Source: Nocardioides rotundus
GTDB taxonomy: Bacteria > Actinomycetota > Actinomycetes > Propionibacteriales > Nocardioidaceae
Direction of reading: 5' to 3'
DNA length: 64,000 bases
Assembly (NCBI RefSeq): GCF_019931675.1
Contig: NZ_CP082922.1
Coordinates: 1,255,001-1,319,000, forward strand
In this document: positions 48,571 through 57,489 of the stretch, piece after piece
Layout of the letters: the number at the start of each line of letters is the position of its first letter
Numbering within the stretch: the stretch's first letter is position 1
The notes under the pieces: model-generated
What the model was told of the DNA's origin: nothing
Databases searched by the model: none
Seen by the model: only the letters and a program-made list of their open reading frames with translations
Made by a program: the position numbers and the translations under genes

Positions 48571-51554
48571 GCCGACCCGTCCGCAGTCGCGGCCAGCTGC
48601 TCGGCCTGGGGTTCCAGGACGCGCAGGCGGCGACCAGCGGGCTGGCCGAGCTCGGGGAGCACGCCGAGGCGATCGCGCCGCTGCTGGGCCGCGCCGCGGA
48701 CCCGGACGAGGCGCTCGCCGGGCTGCTCCGGCTGGGTGAGGCCGTCGAGAGCCGGGACGGGGAGCGGGAGAAGCTGCTCGCCGCGGTCGCCGAGGACGAG
48801 GGCACCGGGATGCGCCTGGTGCAGGTGCTCGGCGCCAGCCAGGCGCTCAGCGACCACCTCGCCAAGCACCCCGAGCAGTGGCGCGAGCTGCGCGACCCGA
48901 CGATGGGCAGCACCCGCCCCGCGGCGTACGCCGTCCGCGCCGCCCTGCTGACCGCGGTGGGCGCCGACCCTGACGACGCCAGGCCGACCTCGACCCTGCC
49001 GGACCGGGAGGCCGTGGACGCGCTGCGGGTGGAGTACCGCCGCCTGCTGATGCGCCTCGCCAGCCGCGACCTGACGCACGACCTGGCGCTTCCCGACGCG
49101 GCCGCCGAGCTCTCCGAGCTGGCCGCCGGCACCCTGGACGCCGCCCTCGCGATCGCCCGCGCGCGCGTCGGAGAGACGGCCGACAGCGTGCGGCTGGCGG
49201 TGGTGGCGATGGGCAAGTGCGGCGGCCACGAGCTCAACTACGTCTCCGACGTGGACGTGATCTTCGTGCACGAGCCGGTCGAGGGCGCCGATGAGTCGGT
49301 GGCCACCCGGGCGGCCACCCAGCTGGCGTCCAACCTGATGCAGGTCTGCTCCGACTACACCGCCGAGGGCACCATCTGGCCGGTCGACGCGAACCTGCGC
49401 CCCGAGGGCAAGCAGGGCCCGCTCGTGCGCACCCTCGCCAGTCACCAGGGCTACTACGAGCGGTGGGCCAAGACCTGGGAGTTCCAGGCGCTGCTCAAGG
49501 CGCGGCCGGTCGCGGGCGACCTCGAGCTGGGCCAGGCGTTCGTGGACATGGTGCGACCGCTGGTGTGGCACGCCGCCGAGCGCGACGGGTTCGTCGAGGA
49601 CGTCCAGGCCATGCGGCGCCGGGTGCTCGACCACATCCCCGCCGACCAGGCCGAGCGGCAGCTCAAGCTCGGCTCCGGCGGCCTGCGCGACGTCGAGTTC
49701 GCCGTGCAGCTGCTGCAGCTCGTGCACGGCCGTGCGGACGAGCGGATCCGGCCGCCGACGACGTTGAGCGCCCTGGCCGAGCTGACCCGCGGCGGCTACA
49801 TCGGCCGCGAGGACGGCGAGCGGATGCACGAGGCGTATGCGTTCCTGCGGCGGCTGGAGCACATGATCCAGCTGCACCGGCTGCGCCGTACCCATGTCGT
49901 GCCCGACGACGAGGCCTCGCTGCGGCGCCTGGGCCGGGCGATGGGCTTCGGCTCCGAGCCGGTCAAGCAGCTCGACGAGGCGTGGCGGCACCATCGCCGC
50001 GAGGTGCGGAGGCTGCACGAGAAGCTGTTCTACCGCCCGCTGCTCGGCGCGGTCGCGAAGATCCCCGGCGAGGAGGCTCGGCTCTCGCCCGACGCGGCGG
50101 TGGCCCGGCTCAAGGCGCTGGGGTACGACGACCCGCAGGGCGCGATGCGGCACCTGGAGGCCCTCACCGCCGGGGTGTCGCGCACCGCCACCATCCAGCG
50201 CACCCTCCTGCCCGCGATGCTCGGCTGGTTCGCCGACGCCCCCGACCCCGACGCCGGGCTCTTCGGCTTCCGCCGGATCAGCGAGAGCCTCGGCCGGACG
50301 CCGTGGTACCTGAAGATGCTGCGCGACGAGGGCCAGGTCGCCGAGCGGCTGGCCAAGGTGCTGGCCTCCTCCCGCTATGCGACCGACCTGCTGCAGCGGG
50401 AGCCGGAGGGGGTGCGGCTGCTCGGCGCCGACCTGACCCCGCTGTCCTCGGAGGCCCTGGCCCGGGAGATGCAGGCCATCGCGGCCCGGCAGGAGGGGGT
50501 CGAGGACTCCGTCCGGGCGATCCGCGGGGTCCGCCGACGGGAGCTGCTGCGGATCGCGGTCGGCGACCTGCTCGGCGAGACCGACGTCGCCGACGTGGGC
50601 GCCGGGCTCTCCCGGCTCACCGACGCCGTCCTGGAGGCGACGCTGAGCGTGGCGCAGCGGGCGGTGTGCGCGCAGAAGGGCCTGGACCAGCCGCCCACGC
50701 GCATGGCGATCATCGCGATGGGCAGGTACGGCGGGTTCGAGCTGTCCTACGCCTCCGACGCCGACGTGATGTTCGTGCACGAGCCGGTCGAGGGCGTCGA
50801 CCCGCAGCTGGCGGCGGGCTTCGCCAAGGCAGTGGTCCTGGAGCTGCGCCGGCTGCTCGCCATGCCCGCCACGGACCCGCCGCTGGAGGTCGACGCCGAC
50901 CTGCGCCCGGAGGGCAAGCAGGGGCCGCTGGTGCGGACCCTGGAGTCCTACGCCGCCTACTACGCCAAGTGGTCGGCGGTGTGGGAGTTCCAAGCGCTGC
51001 TGCGAGCCGAGGCGGTCGTCGGCGACGCGGACCTGCAACGGCGCTTCACCGAGCTGATCGACCCGCTGCGGTTCCCGGTCGAGGGACTGTCGGACCACGA
51101 TGTCTCCGAGGTACGCCGGATCAAGGCGCGGGTGGACAACGAGCGGCTGCCGCGCGGCGCCGACCCCAAGACCCACCTCAAGCTGGGGCGGGGCGGCCTG
51201 GCCGACGTCGAGTGGACCGTGCAGCTGCTGCAGATGCGCTATGCCGGCGAGCACGCCGGGCTGCGGACGCCGCACACGCTGGAGGCGCTGCGTGCGGCGC
51301 GCGACGCGGGACTGCTGGACGGCGACGACGCCGAGGTGCTCGAGCGGGCTTGGCGGACGGTCAGCGAGGTGCGCAACGCGATCACCCTGGTCCGCGGGAA
51401 GCCCGGGGACCATCTGCCTCGCGACTCCCGCGAGAAGGCCGCGGTGTCGATGGTGCTGGGCTATCCACCCGGCGACTCCGAGCGGATGGTCAACGACTTC
51501 CTGCGGATCACCCGACGGGCCCATGCCGTGGTCGAGCGGGTGTTCTGGGAGTGA
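48567..51554 (+). CDS. glnE: Glutamine-synthetase adenylyltransferase/deadenylylase
   Basis: 995 residues, bifunctional enzyme that adds AMP to, and removes it from, the main glutamine synthetase. Two nucleotidyltransferase domains are visible, each with the motif G-x-x-G-x-x-E-L-x-Y-x-S-D-x-D: GKCGGHELNYVSDVDVIF in the N-half and GRYGGFELSYASDADVMF in the C-half, each followed by a helical GlnE domain (LKLGSGGLRDVEF and LKLGRGGLADVEW). The length equals the mycobacterial enzyme. The GTG start overlaps the amidotransferase stop. Confidence 0.96.
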   Translation: MSRPVRSRGQLLGLGFQDAQAATSGLAELGEHAEAIAPLLGRAADPDEALAGLLRLGEAVESRDGEREKLLAAVAEDEGTGMRLVQVLGASQALSDHLAKHPEQWRELRDPTMGSTRPAAYAVRAALLTAVGADPDDARPTSTLPDREAVDALRVEYRRLLMRLASRDLTHDLALPDAAAELSELAAGTLDAALAIARARVGETADSVRLAVVAMGKCGGHELNYVSDVDVIFVHEPVEGADESVATRAATQLASNLMQVCSDYTAEGTIWPVDANLRPEGKQGPLVRTLASHQGYYERWAKTWEFQALLKARPVAGDLELGQAFVDMVRPLVWHAAERDGFVEDVQAMRRRVLDHIPADQAERQLKLGSGGLRDVEFAVQLLQLVHGRADERIRPPTTLSALAELTRGGYIGREDGERMHEAYAFLRRLEHMIQLHRLRRTHVVPDDEASLRRLGRAMGFGSEPVKQLDEAWRHHRREVRRLHEKLFYRPLLGAVAKIPGEEARLSPDAAVARLKALGYDDPQGAMRHLEALTAGVSRTATIQRTLLPAMLGWFADAPDPDAGLFGFRRISESLGRTPWYLKMLRDEGQVAERLAKVLASSRYATDLLQREPEGVRLLGADLTPLSSEALAREMQAIAARQEGVEDSVRAIRGVRRRELLRIAVGDLLGETDVADVGAGLSRLTDAVLEATLSVAQRAVCAQKGLDQPPTRMAIIAMGRYGGFELSYASDADVMFVHEPVEGVDPQLAAGFAKAVVLELRRLLAMPATDPPLEVDADLRPEGKQGPLVRTLESYAAYYAKWSAVWEFQALLRAEAVVGDADLQRRFTELIDPLRFPVEGLSDHDVSEVRRIKARVDNERLPRGADPKTHLKLGRGGLADVEWTVQLLQMRYAGEHAGLRTPHTLEALRAARDAGLLDGDDAEVLERAWRTVSEVRNAITLVRGKPGDHLPRDSREKAAVSMVLGYPPGDSERMVNDFLRITRRAHAVVERVFWE

Positions 51555-51585
51555 GGGAGCCGATCGGATGTCGATTCGAGGGAAT

Positions 51586-51602
51586 TGAAGGTATCCTCTT
51601 CA
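51586..51602. promoter_or_regulatory. SatD operator 1
   Basis: TGAAG-GTATCCT-CTTCA. The seven-base centre includes TATCCT (51592-51597), a -10-like box, so a bound protein would mask the promoter. Confidence 0.65.
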
Positions 51603-51612
51603 GGTGATGAAT

Positions 51613-52257
51613 ATGAAGCAATTTGCTTCAGCGACGCTGATCGGGGACCTGATGGGCTCGCGGACGAGCGGCGACCGCGCGGACCTGCACCGTCACCTGG
51701 AGCGGGTGCTCACCGACGCCAACACGGCCCTGGAGCCGGTGACCCCGCTGCGGATCACCGTCGCCGATGAGTACCAGGGCGTCTTCGCGACCCTGGGCGA
51801 GGCGCTGGCCGCCACGCTGGTGCTGCGTCTGGCGCTGCTGCCGCAGGTCGACGTCCGGCACGGCGTCGGCTGGGGGGCGATCGGCGTGCTGGCCGAGGAG
51901 CCCCGGGTGGAGGACGGCCCGGGCTGGTGGGCGGCCCGCGCCGCCATCGAACGGGTCGAGGAGCAGGAGGCCCGCCCGACCCTGCGATCCGTGCGGACGG
52001 CGTACGTCCTCACCGACGGGATCGAGGGCCCCGACCCCGACCTGGTCAACCCCGGGCTGATGTGGCGCGATCAGCTGGTCACCGGCCTGTCCGAGCGCTC
52101 CCTGTCGGTGCTGCGTGGTCTGCTGGCGGGGAGCACCCAGCAGGAGATCGCGGCGGCCGAGGGCGTCTCGGCCTCCGCGGTCTCCCAGCGGGTCCGCAGC
52201 GACGGGCTCGGGGTGCTGGTCGCCGGGCACGAGCAGCTGGCCCGGGTGGGCCGATGA
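51613..52257 (+). CDS. SatD family protein with C-terminal helix-turn-helix
   Basis: 214 residues. The start MKQFASATLIGDLMGSRTSG is the hallmark of the SatD family (named from a streptococcal acid-tolerance operon), followed by a conserved core with GVGWGAIG. The C-terminal LAGSTQQEIAAAEGVSASAV is a sigma-region-4-like helix-turn-helix, so it likely binds DNA. I choose ATG 51613, 5 nt after AGGTGA; ATG 51607 and GTG 51604 are alternatives. Its own first codons lie inside the second of two equal operators, so it is probably self-regulated. The molecular role of SatD is not established. Confidence 0.88.
   Translation: MKQFASATLIGDLMGSRTSGDRADLHRHLERVLTDANTALEPVTPLRITVADEYQGVFATLGEALAATLVLRLALLPQVDVRHGVGWGAIGVLAEEPRVEDGPGWWAARAAIERVEEQEARPTLRSVRTAYVLTDGIEGPDPDLVNPGLMWRDQLVTGLSERSLSVLRGLLAGSTQQEIAAAEGVSASAVSQRVRSDGLGVLVAGHEQLARVGR
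51614..51630. promoter_or_regulatory. SatD operator 2, inside the coding start
   Basis: TGAAG-CAATTTG-CTTCA, with a nearly complete palindrome TGAAGCAATTTGCTTCA. It sits 28 bp centre-to-centre from operator 1 and covers codons 1 to 6 of satD. Confidence 0.65.
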
Positions 52258-52276
52258 GGCGGAGAGGAGGAGCGCG

Positions 52277-53011
52277 GTGAGCTGGCTGGCGCTGCTGCTG
52301 ATCGGCATGGCGGTGACCGACCTGGTCCACTCCGTCCGGCGCTCCCGGCACCTGCCGCAGGTCGTCGGCGCGGTCTCCGTGCTGGCGGTCGGCGTCCCGG
52401 TCGCCGGGCTGACCGGCTGGGCGGACCTGCTCGCGACCTTCGTGATCGCCCTGGTGGTGCTGGAGTGGGGCTACGCCGTCACCCGCGGCTTCCGGCACGG
52501 AGGCGCGGCGGCCGCGCTGCCCCTGACCTACGGCAGCGTCGCGCTCACGGTGGCGCTGCTGCTCTCGCCGTACGCCGGCCCGGTGGGCGGGCTGGTCGCG
52601 TGGTGGCTGCGTGAGGCGCCGTACGACGTGCTGGTCACGCTCGACCCCGACCGGGCGCTGCTGCTGCTCGGCGTGCTGCTCATCCAGCTCTCCACCGGCA
52701 ACGTGATCGTCCGACTGGTGCTCGCCGTCACCGGCACGATCAACCCGACCAAGGACGGCTCGCTGCCGCCGACCCCGCTCAAGGGCGGCCGGCTGCTCGG
52801 CCCGATGGAGCGGCTGCTCATCGTCGGGCTCGGCCTCGCCGGGCAGCTCACCGCGGCCAGCATCGTGATCGCGGCCAAGGGGCTGCTGCGCTTCCCCGAG
52901 CTGTCCTCGCCCAAGGAGCAGGCCGAGGTGCACAGGATGACGGAGTACTTCCTCGTCGGGTCCTTCGGCTCCTGGCTGGTCGCCCTCGGCGGCCTGGTGC
53001 TCGTCGGCTGA
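52277..53011 (+). CDS. Integral membrane protein, partner of SatD
   Basis: 244 residues with about six hydrophobic segments and a cytoplasmic loop ([20 protein letters not shown]). DUF3307-type membrane proteins are the usual neighbours of SatD and this fits their place, although I cannot confirm the family from sequence alone. GGAGAGGAGG just before the GTG gives a strong ribosome site. It is co-transcribed with satD (19-nt gap). The function is unknown. Confidence 0.8.
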   Translation: MSWLALLLIGMAVTDLVHSVRRSRHLPQVVGAVSVLAVGVPVAGLTGWADLLATFVIALVVLEWGYAVTRGFRHGGAAAALPLTYGSVALTVALLLSPYAGPVGGLVAWWLREAPYDVLVTLDPDRALLLLGVLLIQLSTGNVIVRLVLAVTGTINPTKDGSLPPTPLKGGRLLGPMERLLIVGLGLAGQLTAASIVIAAKGLLRFPELSSPKEQAEVHRMTEYFLVGSFGSWLVALGGLVLVG

Positions 53012-53020
53012 GCGGCTGCC

Positions 53021-53026
53021 TAGACT
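53021..53026 (+). promoter_or_regulatory. -10 box of leaderless DUF2200 gene
   Basis: TAGACT, 8 nt before the ATG at 53035. Confidence 0.55.
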
Positions 53027-53034
53027 CGGGTCGC

Positions 53035-53376
53035 ATGAGCCGGATCTTCACCACCAGCGTCGCGTCGGTCTACCCGCACTACGTCACCAAGGCGGAGAAG
53101 AAGGGACGCAGCCGGGCCGAGGTGGACGAGGTGATCACCTGGCTCACCGGCTTCGACGACGCCGAGCTGCAGCGGCACCTGGCCGACGAGACGACGTTCG
53201 AGGACTTCTTCGCCGCCGCGTCGCTGAACCCGAACGCGGAGCTGATCACCGGCTCGGTGTGCGGGGTCAAGGTGCAGGAGGTCGAGGACCCGCTGATGCG
53301 GCAGATCCGCTACCTGGACAAGCTCGTGGACGAGCTGGCGAAGGGCCGGCCGATGGAGAAGATCCTGCGGACCTGA
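53035..53376 (+). CDS. DUF2200 family protein
   Basis: 113 residues, soluble, recognised by [21 protein letters not shown] at the start and [20 protein letters not shown], with [20 protein letters not shown] and [22 protein letters not shown] at the end. It is a small conserved family of unknown function. Leaderless start. Confidence 0.9.
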   Translation: MSRIFTTSVASVYPHYVTKAEKKGRSRAEVDEVITWLTGFDDAELQRHLADETTFEDFFAAASLNPNAELITGSVCGVKVQEVEDPLMRQIRYLDKLVDELAKGRPMEKILRT

Positions 53377-53386
53377 CCTGCGAGTG

Positions 53387-53416
53387 TTGCCCAGGTCACA
53401 TTCGGCCCCCTAGGTT
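53387..53416 (+). promoter_or_regulatory. Sigma-70-type promoter of the carboxypeptidase gene
   Basis: TTGCCC (53387-53392) and TAGGTT (53411-53416) with an 18-bp spacer, about 30 nt before a GGGAGG ribosome site and the ATG at 53453. Confidence 0.55.
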
Positions 53417-53452
53417 GAGTCGGGCCATCGGACCAGCCTGGGGAGGCAACCA

Positions 53453-55576
53453 ATGACCCGTCCATTCAGCACTCGGAGACTGCTTGGAGCAGGACTCGCG
53501 GCCGTGCTCGGCACCAGTCTCGCGGCGACCGCCGTCGTCGCCGCGCCGGACGACGGAGGAGGCGACCGGGTCCAGCAGTATCGGGAGAAGACCCAGGTGG
53601 TCTTCGTCAAGGCGCCGACGCGGGCGCAGCGCAACCGGGTGATCGCGCTCGGCCTGGACGCCACCGAGCACGCGACCACCAAGGGCATCGAGGTCGTCCT
53701 GTACGGCGACCGCGACGCCGCGACCCTGCGCCGGGCAGGCTTCACCTGGGACGTCCGGGTGGCCGACCTCGAGGCGCAGACGCGGGCGAACGCCCGCAAG
53801 AACCAGCGCTACGCCGCCCGGGTGGCGGAGTCGCCGCTGCCGAGCGGGCGGACGACGTATCGACGGCTCTCGGACTACCAGTCCGAGCTCACCGAGCTGG
53901 CCAACAAGTACCCCACGCTCACCAAGCCGATCACCCTCTCGAAGCGGACGGTGCTGGGCAAGCGGATCCGCGGCATCGAGATCACCCGCAACGCCGACAC
54001 CGTGCAGGACGGCAAGCCCACCTTCGTGATGCTCGGCGCCCACCACGCGCGGGAGTGGCCGAGCGCGGAGCACTCGATGGAGTTCGCCTACGACCTGCTC
54101 CAGGGCTACCGACTGGGCAAGGCGCGCAACCGGGAGATCCTCTCCAACGAGCGGATCATCATCGTGCCGATCGTCAACGTCGACGGCTTCCAGATCTCCC
54201 GTCAGGCCCCGGTCCTGGGCGAGGACTACTCCGCGTTCAACTACGAGATGAAGCGGAAGAACTGCAGGATCTCGCAGTTCACGCCCGAGGAGGAGCGCGG
54301 TGGCACCTGCGAGGACAACCCCGCCGGCCGGCTGCGCGGCACCGACCTGAACCGCAACTATCCCGGGTTCTGGGGCGGCAACGGCGCCGCCACGAACTGG
54401 AGGCAGGACACCTACCGCGGCGACGCGCCGAGCTCGGAGCCCGAGGTGAGGGCGATCCGCAAGCTGATCTCGGACCGCGCGGTCACGGTGATGATCACCA
54501 ACCACACCTACTCCAACCTGGTGCTGCGGGTGCCCTCGATCGCCGCGACCGGCAAGTCGCCGGACGAGGTGGAGTACAAGGCGCTCGGCGACTCGATGGC
54601 CGAGGCGAACTCCTACACCAGCCAGGCGTCGTACCAGCTCTATGACACCTCGGGCTCGACGGAGGACTGGAGCTACTGGAACACCGGCGGCTTCGGCTTC
54701 ACCTTCGAGATCGGGCCGGACACGTTCCACCCCGACTACCAGGCGGGCGTGGTCGCGGAGTACCTCGGCGTCGCGCCTGCCGACGGAGCCGGCAAGGGCG
54801 GCAACCGGGAGGCCTACTACCGCGCAGCGGAGGCGGCGATGACCAACCGGCTGCACTCGCGGATCAAGGGCAATGCGCCCGCCGGCTACACCCTGCAGGT
54901 GCGCAAGCGCTTCATCTCCCAGACCTCCGACGTGATCGACGCCGCGGGCAACGAGGGGCGTCCGCGCTACTACCAGGACACGCTGACCACGCGGTACATC
55001 TCCGACGGCGGCAGCTTCACCATGCACGTGAACCCGTCGACCCGGCCGGTCGTGGTCGGGCGCTACGGGCGCGATCCGGTGGCGCCGCCGCAGGAGCCCG
55101 CGGACCTCACCAACCCTCAGGGCGTGCCCGCGGTGGGCGGGAGCGAGACCTCGACCTTCGAGATCCAGGGCCCGCCCGCGGCCGACAACGGCACGGCGAC
55201 GCTGTCGTTCAAGTGGCCCAACGGCGCCGACTGGGACTACCAGATCCTCGACCCCGCGGGTGAGCCGATCGCGTCGGCCGCGACGTTGGACAACCCCGAG
55301 GTGGCCACCATCCCCGACCCGGTGCCCGGCACCTACACGGTCGAGGCGGTCAACTACGAGGGCGGGTCGGCCGAGGACGACTGGACCGGAGAGGTCACCT
55401 TCCAGAGCCCGGAGCCGGCGACGTACACGGGGCTGAAGGAGGCCTGGACGCTCACCTGTGAGAACCGGCGCGGCAAGATCATCTCCACCCGCGAGGTGAT
55501 CGTCGACCGGGGCGAGATCTTCCGGGCCGGCGATGCGTGCGCCCCGGGGATCGGAGCGGTCGCCGCCAAGCGGTGA
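53453..55576 (+). CDS. Secreted M14 zinc carboxypeptidase
   Basis: 707 residues. A Sec-type signal peptide (Arg-rich start, hydrophobic core, cut near residue 31, AAA-type site) leads to a propeptide-like region and the M14 domain (about 135-450). Zinc ligands are His198 and Glu201 (AHHAREWPS) and His351 (ITNHTYSN); the catalytic Glu419 sits in FTFEIGPDTF. A C-terminal beta-rich region (about 510-700, with TYTVEAVNYEGGSAEDDWTG) looks like a P-domain-type or substrate-binding add-on. Extracellular peptide trimming is expected. Confidence 0.94.
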   Translation: MTRPFSTRRLLGAGLAAVLGTSLAATAVVAAPDDGGGDRVQQYREKTQVVFVKAPTRAQRNRVIALGLDATEHATTKGIEVVLYGDRDAATLRRAGFTWDVRVADLEAQTRANARKNQRYAARVAESPLPSGRTTYRRLSDYQSELTELANKYPTLTKPITLSKRTVLGKRIRGIEITRNADTVQDGKPTFVMLGAHHAREWPSAEHSMEFAYDLLQGYRLGKARNREILSNERIIIVPIVNVDGFQISRQAPVLGEDYSAFNYEMKRKNCRISQFTPEEERGGTCEDNPAGRLRGTDLNRNYPGFWGGNGAATNWRQDTYRGDAPSSEPEVRAIRKLISDRAVTVMITNHTYSNLVLRVPSIAATGKSPDEVEYKALGDSMAEANSYTSQASYQLYDTSGSTEDWSYWNTGGFGFTFEIGPDTFHPDYQAGVVAEYLGVAPADGAGKGGNREAYYRAAEAAMTNRLHSRIKGNAPAGYTLQVRKRFISQTSDVIDAAGNEGRPRYYQDTLTTRYISDGGSFTMHVNPSTRPVVVGRYGRDPVAPPQEPADLTNPQGVPAVGGSETSTFEIQGPPAADNGTATLSFKWPNGADWDYQILDPAGEPIASAATLDNPEVATIPDPVPGTYTVEAVNYEGGSAEDDWTGEVTFQSPEPATYTGLKEAWTLTCENRRGKIISTREVIVDRGEIFRAGDACAPGIGAVAAKR

Positions 55577-55604
55577 GGCTTGGCTGACTCGCAGGCTCAA
55601 CAAC

Positions 55605-55643
55605 GCGGCGGGTTGCTGTCACGCGCTGACAGCAACCCGCCGC
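55605..55643. terminator. Perfect 17-bp terminator hairpin
   Basis: GCGGCGGGTTGCTGTCA (55605-55621) and TGACAGCAACCCGCCGC (55627-55643) pair without mismatch over the loop CGCGC, between two convergent genes. Confidence 0.85.
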
Positions 55644-55690
55644 ACTCTCCCCCTGCCCCACCGACCGAGCACGGGTGTCACGGGACGCGG

Positions 55691-56242
55691 TCATGCGCAA
55701 TTGGGCCGCTCGGGCCGCATGCACATCACGACTCGGTCCGGGAGCGTGAGTGTCTGCTCGCGCCCGGCGCTGGTGTAGAGCACCTCGATGTTCGTGCCCT
55801 GGGTGCTGGTCTTGCCGGCGCGCAGCTGGAGCACTACCTCGTAGGTGTTCGTCTGCCCCTTGCCGCAGACACGGGTCAGGGTCGTGCCGGTGCTCTCGAT
55901 GTTCTGGTTTGCGAACCTCCCTGGGACATCGCCGGCGAGGAGCTTCCCCTTCTCGCCGGGGTTGGGACGTATTGCCCAGTCGGTGACGTCGAGGTCCCCG
56001 GACTCGAACCTGACGTCGGTGACCTTCACCGTGCCGGGTCTGTCCAGGCAGATGACGTAGGTGCCGTGCACCCAGGGCTGGCCGGGCCGCTTTGCGGGCA
56101 ACTGCGATTCCATCGGGTTTGCTCCGGGTGAGACCAGCTGTGGCGGACGGGATCCTGGCCCAGGGGCGACTTCACCTGCCGTTGAGTCGCAGCCGGTCGC
56201 GGCGATGAGGAGGACCGCCACGACGCCCGTGAGTCGCTTCAC
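55691..56242 (-). CDS. Putative lipoprotein
   Basis: 183 residues. A hydrophobic start ends in the lipobox LIAATGC with Cys18. The mature part is beta-rich with three further cysteines (VICLDRP, RVCGKG, VMCMRPERPNC region) and no recognised family. The GTG start overlaps (GTGA) the stop of the degraded frame upstream, so the two were once a coupled pair. Confidence 0.8.
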   Translation of the reverse strand: MKRLTGVVAVLLIAATGCDSTAGEVAPGPGSRPPQLVSPGANPMESQLPAKRPGQPWVHGTYVICLDRPGTVKVTDVRFESGDLDVTDWAIRPNPGEKGKLLAGDVPGRFANQNIESTGTTLTRVCGKGQTNTYEVVLQLRAGKTSTQGTNIEVLYTSAGREQTLTLPDRVVMCMRPERPNCA

Positions 56243-56505
56243 CTCGGTCCCGCGCTGACTCTAGGGGAGTTCGCCGGGCCACCCTTGCGGTTGCCGCAGA
56301 TCTTTCCTCGGCGCTGGTACGTGAACGAGACCCGCACGTCCTGACCGTACCCGGCCTGCGCGGAGAGCGACATGATGCCGATGTCCATACCGCCGCCGTA
56401 GGTGACGTTCCTGGCTTCTTCCGCCCGTCCGGCGCGTCGATGACCACCGCCAGAGCCGAGCGGTAGATCTGGAGGGGCAGCCACCAGGGAGGTTGACCCT
56501 TGAAC
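56239..56505 (-). pseudogene. Frameshifted, truncated remnant of a small exported-type protein gene
   Basis: Two frames carry protein-like stretches that would join by a single-base shift near 56415-56430: WWLPLQIYRSALAVVIDAPDG in one and RNVTYGGGMDIGIMSLSAQA followed by YGQDVRVSFTYQRRGKICGN in the other. The second frame ends in a GTGA overlap with the lipoprotein gene, which argues that it was a real upstream gene. No start or signal peptide is visible upstream. A 49-residue frame from ATG 56388 could still be translated. Confidence in decay is moderate. Confidence 0.4.
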
Positions 56506-56545
56506 AGACAGCGCGGTGGTCGGCGTTCCCGAGTCCCCGGCGAAG

Positions 56546-57370
56546 TCACGACCCGGCGCCGACCGGGTCCTCGCCGTGCCACCAGGCCGCCACCAGGTCG
56601 GTCCGGGACCGGGCGCCGCGACGGCGCAGCGCGGAGGAGACATGGGACTCGACGGTGCGGACCGAGAGATGGAGGGCGGCGGCGATCTCCCGGTTCGACA
56701 GACCGTCGGCGACCAGGCTCACCACTCGTCGCTCGGCCATGCTGAGCGACCCGGCGACGTGCTGCCGGGCGGTCAGGCCGCTCAGGAACCCGTCCAGCTC
56801 CGGCGACTCCGGTTCGGGCCGGGTCGCGACCAGCACCGGCACCGGGTCGGCGTCGACGATCGGCAGCGCGACGATGCCCGGCCGCCGGCACCAGGTGGTG
56901 GGCGCGATCCCGGTCGCGCGGCCAGTCCCGATGATCCGCTGCACGTCGAGCTCGTCGGCGCCCGGTCCGCTGGAGTACGTCGGCTCCCCGCCGCGCAGCG
57001 CGGTCATCAGCCAGCCGGCATGCCAGCGCTCGTCGACCCCCTCGGGACGTCGGAAGGTCGGCTGCGCCAGTGCCTCGGGCAGGCGCACCGAACGGGCGGC
57101 CGCCAGCGGATGCTCCTCGTCCAGGTAGAGAGCCGAACCCACGACGCCCACCTCCCGCTGGCGTACCCGGGCGTCGCCCAGGCGACCGGTGACGACCAGC
57201 GCGTCCAGGTCGCCGTCGACCAGGCGCTGCAGGTTGAGCAGGGTGGCCCAGCCCAGCTCCAGGGAGATCTCGACGGGTCGGCTGGAGCGCTGCATCGACC
57301 GGGCCAGCTCATAGCAGGTCCGGGTCATCGCGGTCGGCATGACCGCCACACGCAGCCGGGGCGGCGTCAC
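56546..57370 (-). CDS. Hybrid regulator: LysR-type effector domain plus LuxR-type DNA-binding domain
   Basis: 274 residues from GTG 57370. Residues about 1-195 resemble the substrate-binding domain of LysR regulators (LRVAVMPTAMTRTCYELARS, LLNLQRLVDGDLDALVVTG, VGVVGSALYLDEEHPLA), without the LysR winged helix. Residues about 210-274 are a LuxR helix-turn-helix (SMAERRVVSLVADGLSNREI and HLSVRTVESHVSSALRRRG). The effector-first, LuxR-last order is unusual. Being divergent from the 1126-residue Het-C-like gene makes that gene its likely target. A longer frame starts at 57496 but runs into the neighbour promoter. Confidence 0.85.
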   Translation of the reverse strand: MTPPRLRVAVMPTAMTRTCYELARSMQRSSRPVEISLELGWATLLNLQRLVDGDLDALVVTGRLGDARVRQREVGVVGSALYLDEEHPLAAARSVRLPEALAQPTFRRPEGVDERWHAGWLMTALRGGEPTYSSGPGADELDVQRIIGTGRATGIAPTTWCRRPGIVALPIVDADPVPVLVATRPEPESPELDGFLSGLTARQHVAGSLSMAERRVVSLVADGLSNREIAAALHLSVRTVESHVSSALRRRGARSRTDLVAAWWHGEDPVGAGS

Positions 57371-57489
57371 CCTCAGAGTCTCCCGAGCAGCAGGAGCCGC
57401 CCGCAACCGGGAATCCGCCCGGGTTCCGTGGTTCCACGGATGCGGGGAGCCGCCGTACCCCGCGATCGTGAGGTCGGGAGGGGGTCGCC

